Below, piece after piece: positions 5,519 to 8,440 of a stretch of DNA of 8,440 nucleotides (position 1 is the stretch's first letter; every line of letters starts with the position of its first letter). This DNA is from WHSO01 sp050485485 (GTDB taxonomy: Bacteria > Pseudomonadota > Alphaproteobacteria > SMXQ01). The stretch is from positions 1 through 8,440 of the forward strand of contig JBJHBM010000068.1 of NCBI GenBank assembly GCA_050485485.1. The letters run 5' to 3'. A program made the translations under genes and the position numbers. The notes under the pieces were generated by a model. That model was not told the DNA's origin and ran no database searches. It was given only the letters and a program-made list of their open reading frames with translations.

Positions 5519-5555
5519 CATCGTCATGCCCGCGTCAAGCGCGGGCATGACGATG
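5519..5555. repeat. Intergenic palindromic repeat, copy 2: perfect 16-bp hairpin
   Basis: Arms CATCGTCATGCCCGCG (5519-5534) and CGCGGGCATGACGATG (5540-5555) are perfectly complementary, with the five-base loop TCAAG. It lies 34 nt past the stop of the AsmA-like gene on the minus strand and about 95 nt past tyrS on the plus strand, so a long stable hairpin would form in both transcripts. The GTCATG...CATGAC form is typical of dispersed palindromic elements in alphaproteobacterial genomes. Outside the two hairpins, 5424-5589 holds nothing else I can support. Confidence 0.8.
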
Positions 5556-5589
5556 CAGGGGTCGTCAGTTCGCCGGCGCCGGAGCGGGG

Positions 5590-8440
5590 TCAGTTCGCGG
5601 GGTCCTTCTGTTCCGGCGCGGGAGCCTCTCCCTTGGGCAGCGGTGCCGGCTCCGGCGTGCGCTCGCGCGCGTCGAAGATGTTGAACAGGCCGCGCAGGAA
5701 CCCCGGCGCCAGCGTCGCCAGCGGGTTGACCGAGACCTCCGGGTCGTCGATGCGCCCGCGCATGGAATAGGTCGCGGCGAACAGGCCGGAGCCCTTCTCG
5801 GGCACCAGGATCTTGCCGAGCAGCGGAATGTCGGCGAACACCGAGTTGAGCGTATAGGCCGGCACCACGGTCCCGCGCAGGTCGAGCGTGTCGGCGGCGA
5901 GGTCGAGTCGGCCCTCCGCGGTGAAGCCCACCGCGCCGCCGTAGGCCCGCGCGTCCTTCAGCACGATCTCGTTCCCGGTCTTGACGAAGGGCGCGTCGGC
6001 GCGTGCGAACGAAATTCCCTGTCCCGTCAGCGCGTCGAACAGGCCGGGGAGCGAAGCGACCGACAGCAGCTTGGCGAGGAACGGCGCCTTCACCATGCGG
6101 AAATTGCGGACGGCGAAGTGGCCGGTCAGCGGATGGTCGGAGCGGGTATCGTCGAACTGGCCCTCGATGTTGAGCGTGCCGCCGACCATGTTCTCCGTGA
6201 TGTCGAAGGCCTTGAGCGCGGCGCCCGCGTCCTCGGACGCGAGGCGCAGCTTGCGCACGCCTTCGTCGCGCGCGATCGTGAAGACGACCGGCGCGCCCTC
6301 CCCCACCGTGCCTGACACGTTCACGTCCTGCCAGTCGGTCGCGTCGCGCGAGAGCCGTCCCTTCACGCCCGAGATGACGGCGGCGGGCGCCGCCCGGACG
6401 GCGGCCACATCCACGGTGACGTCGAGGGGCCGCACCGGCCCGCCGTCGTCCTTCCGGGCGAGGAAGGGGCGGATGTCGGCCTCGCGCCCCGAGAGCGCGA
6501 GCGTCAGGCCGCCGTCCTCGCGGAAGCCGCCGCGCACGTCGAGGTCGTTGCCGCCGTAGCGCAGCTCGGGGAACTCGAAGCCGGCGACCGAAGCGCCGTC
6601 CGCGCCGAACGCGAGCCGGCCCGCGGCGGTCAGGTCGCCCGCGCGCACCGCGATGTTGCGGATGGCCCGGGGCGTCTCGTCCTCGAGGTCGAGGGTGAAG
6701 CGCGCGTGCCCTGCCACGCCGGGCGGCTTGTGCCAGCCGATGTCCGGCAGGTCGAGCGTCATGTCGCGGAGGTCGAGCGAGGCGGCCAGCGCCATGCGCC
6801 TGTCGTCGTAGCGCGTCACGATCAGGTCCGCGCCGACCGGGCCGAGCGCATAGGGCGCCAGGAAGCCGAGGCCGAAGCGCGCGCGCGCGGCCGCGTCCGC
6901 CGATCCCTTGACATGGTAGCGCGAGCGGAACAGCCCGCCCGCCTCGAAGTTCTCAGTCCATTCCAGGGTCGCGGTCACGCCGCCGAGAACGGCCTTGCCG
7001 CTCACGTCCATGCCGCGCTTGTCGAGCTGCAGCAGGAAATTGCCCCCGGTGAGGTCGTTGCCCATGACGGCCTTCGGCACGGCGGCGTCGCGCAGGTTGG
7101 ACGCCGCCGCGATCTCCATGGCGTCGAAGTCGAGGTCCTTGATCAGCGGAAACTTGAGGCGGAGCCGCGTCGCCGCCGTGCCCTTGACGGACGCGGGCGC
7201 GAAGCCCAGCCCCTTCATGAGATCGAGGCGCGGATGGGCGAGCAGCTTGATCGCGTCGGCGATGGGGCCGCTCACCACCGTTTCCAGCTCCATCAGCTCG
7301 TCGGCCTTGTCGAAATCGAAGATGCGGAACTTGCCTTCCCGCACCGAAAGCGCGCCGAGCCGGCCCGCGCGGGTCTCGAACACGATGGCGTCGGCGGCGA
7401 GCGTGGCGCGCCCCGCGACTCCGGTCACGGGAGGCAGCGGGCGCAGGAAATGGAGATCGAGGCCCGAGAAGTCGAAGCCGCCCTCCAACCGGGCCAGGGC
7501 GACCTCGCCGATCCCGCCGTCGCCGAGGCGTGCCGTCAGCTCCGCCTGCGTGCGCAGCTCCGAGACCCCGCCCTTGTCCACGTTCTCGAGCACCCAGTCG
7601 CGCCCGCCGCCGCCGACGTCCTTCGGCCACAGGCGCCTGACGTCGGCGGTCGAGACGTTGCGCGCGCCCACGTCGAGCGCGAGGGAAAGGGCTCCGCCGT
7701 CGCGCGCGCCGGTGCCGGAGAGCGCGACGACGGGGCCGCCGAGGTCGACGGTGACGGCTTCCAGCACGAGGCGCGTGAGGTCGTCGCCGAGATGTGCCTT
7801 GAGGCGGGCCGAGCGCACCGTCACGGGCGCGTCGTAGAGCACCGGCATCGCGACGGTCCCCGCCCCGGCCCGCAGGTCGAGCATGACCTCGCGCACGTCG
7901 CCGGCCGCGCCCGCGCGCACCGCGACGACGCCCGAAACCGGGAGCCGGACGCCGTCGAGCGGGCGCAGGCGCGGCGCCAGGGGTGCCAGCGCGGCGGGCT
8001 GCAGGGCGTCGAGGCGCAGCTCCAGCTCGAGGGCGCGCGCCGCCGCCCTGTAGCCGCCCGCGACGTCGATCCGCGCGAGGGCGCCGTCGGCGGCGGCAAG
8101 GTTGAGGCGCGCGTTGACGCCGAGGCCCTGGCGGTCGCGCGTGAAGACGATGTCGCTGCCCGGCGCATGGAGCGTGATGCCTTCCTGCCGGTCCTCGAAG
8201 GCGAAGTCGGCGTCGAGCAGGCTCACCGCGCGCAGGTAGGCGAGCGGGTCGCCCGGCCGCCGGGATTCCTCCGTGAGATGCTCGAGCAGCGTCTCGATCA
8301 CCTCCCCGGACAGCGCCGCCGCCACCGCCGCCGGCGCGGCGGCCTCGGGACCGGCGGCGGCTTCGGGCGGCGCGCCGCCGAAGGCGACGCGGCCGTCGGC
8401 GAGCCGGGCCGCGCGCACGCGCTCGCCGAACAGGTCGAGC
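5590..8440 (-). CDS. AsmA/YhdP-like envelope protein (AsmA-like C-terminal region), 5' end missing
   Basis: Large envelope protein of the AsmA-like group, which includes YhdP and TamB and is linked to outer-membrane homeostasis and lipid transport between the two membranes. The reading frame is open to the right edge: 949 residues are visible, beginning LDLFGERVRAARLADGRVA, and the GTG at 8418 is internal, not a start. The visible part is almost entirely repeating beta-strand units with alternating hydrophobic residues (LDLRDMTLDLPDIGW, LAFGADGASVAGFEFPELRY), expected for a long beta-groove. The AsmA-like C-terminal domain lies at about 750-920 (NFRMVKAPFLAKLLSVAS, PAYTLNSVFADIPLLGKIL, GRIDDPEVSVNPLATLAPG), followed by a proline/charged tail of about 27 residues. 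The N-terminal membrane anchor must lie beyond the window. It converges on tyrS; two hairpins separate them. Family call is firm; orthology to E. coli YhdP and the exact cargo are inferred. Confidence 0.88.
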   Translation of the reverse strand, partial: LDLFGERVRAARLADGRVAFGGAPPEAAAGPEAAAPAAVAAALSGEVIETLLEHLTEESRRPGDPLAYLRAVSLLDADFAFEDRQEGITLHAPGSDIVFTRDRQGLGVNARLNLAAADGALARIDVAGGYRAAARALELELRLDALQPAALAPLAPRLRPLDGVRLPVSGVVAVRAGAAGDVREVMLDLRAGAGTVAMPVLYDAPVTVRSARLKAHLGDDLTRLVLEAVTVDLGGPVVALSGTGARDGGALSLALDVGARNVSTADVRRLWPKDVGGGGRDWVLENVDKGGVSELRTQAELTARLGDGGIGEVALARLEGGFDFSGLDLHFLRPLPPVTGVAGRATLAADAIVFETRAGRLGALSVREGKFRIFDFDKADELMELETVVSGPIADAIKLLAHPRLDLMKGLGFAPASVKGTAATRLRLKFPLIKDLDFDAMEIAAASNLRDAAVPKAVMGNDLTGGNFLLQLDKRGMDVSGKAVLGGVTATLEWTENFEAGGLFRSRYHVKGSADAAARARFGLGFLAPYALGPVGADLIVTRYDDRRMALAASLDLRDMTLDLPDIGWHKPPGVAGHARFTLDLEDETPRAIRNIAVRAGDLTAAGRLAFGADGASVAGFEFPELRYGGNDLDVRGGFREDGGLTLALSGREADIRPFLARKDDGGPVRPLDVTVDVAAVRAAPAAVISGVKGRLSRDATDWQDVNVSGTVGEGAPVVFTIARDEGVRKLRLASEDAGAALKAFDITENMVGGTLNIEGQFDDTRSDHPLTGHFAVRNFRMVKAPFLAKLLSVASLPGLFDALTGQGISFARADAPFVKTGNEIVLKDARAYGGAVGFTAEGRLDLAADTLDLRGTVVPAYTLNSVFADIPLLGKILVPEKGSGLFAATYSMRGRIDDPEVSVNPLATLAPGFLRGLFNIFDARERTPEPAPLPKGEAPAPEQKDPAN

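Noticed and set aside
5456..5555. Palindromes between tyrS and the AsmA-like gene as a small CRISPR array
   Set aside because: Only two units, imperfectly alike, unequal spacing, no spacers of regular length and no cas genes nearby.
8416..8418. GTG as start codon of the AsmA-like gene
   Set aside because: The frame stays open to the window edge, upstream residues LDLFGER continue the same domain, and family members are longer with an N-terminal membrane anchor.

Overview
The window reads as ordinary, gene-dense chromosome from a high-GC alphaproteobacterium, most like Rhodospirillales and relatives. This rests on strong G/C bias at third codon positions, protein sequences of alphaproteobacterial flavour (TyrRS with KMGKT, a two-histidine HPHP alpha/beta hydrolase, a large AsmA/YhdP-like protein), and an Rrf2 regulator with IscR-type cluster ligands rather than a rhizobial RirA. 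No mobile element, phage gene, CRISPR array, rRNA or tRNA was found.

Layout: (1) 1-1980, minus strand: a three-gene operon transcribed leftward, cysE (serine acetyltransferase), iscR (Fe-S sensing Rrf2 repressor) and a cysteine desulfurase that leaves the window at base 1. Both gene gaps are 28 nt. (2) 1981-2194: an AT-rich divergent control region with a TTGACT-type minus-strand promoter. A 25-bp imperfect palindrome resembling an IscR type 1 site lies over its -10. A second, unexplained dyad lies on the hydrolase side. (3) 2195-2860, plus: a small alpha/beta hydrolase of unknown substrate. (4) 2887-4065, minus: anmK (anhydro-MurNAc kinase), convergent with the hydrolase; a GC-rich hairpin covers its stop codon. 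(5) 4066-4169: a divergent promoter region. (6) 4170-5423, plus: tyrS (tyrosyl-tRNA synthetase). (7) 5424-5589: a convergent intergenic region with two related palindromic hairpins whose stems differ only by compensatory changes. (8) 5590-8440, minus: the C-terminal 949 residues of a large AsmA/YhdP-like envelope protein; its N-terminus lies beyond the right edge.

How the genes work together: the first operon joins cysteine supply (O-acetylserine from CysE) to sulfur extraction from cysteine (desulfurase) under a regulator whose own Fe-S cluster reports demand. The likely IscR site at its head suggests autoregulation that includes cysE. The rest is housekeeping: peptidoglycan recycling (AnmK), translation (TyrS) and envelope maintenance (AsmA-like). 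I see no clearly new system. The most informative signals are the putative IscR operator and the covarying hairpin pair.
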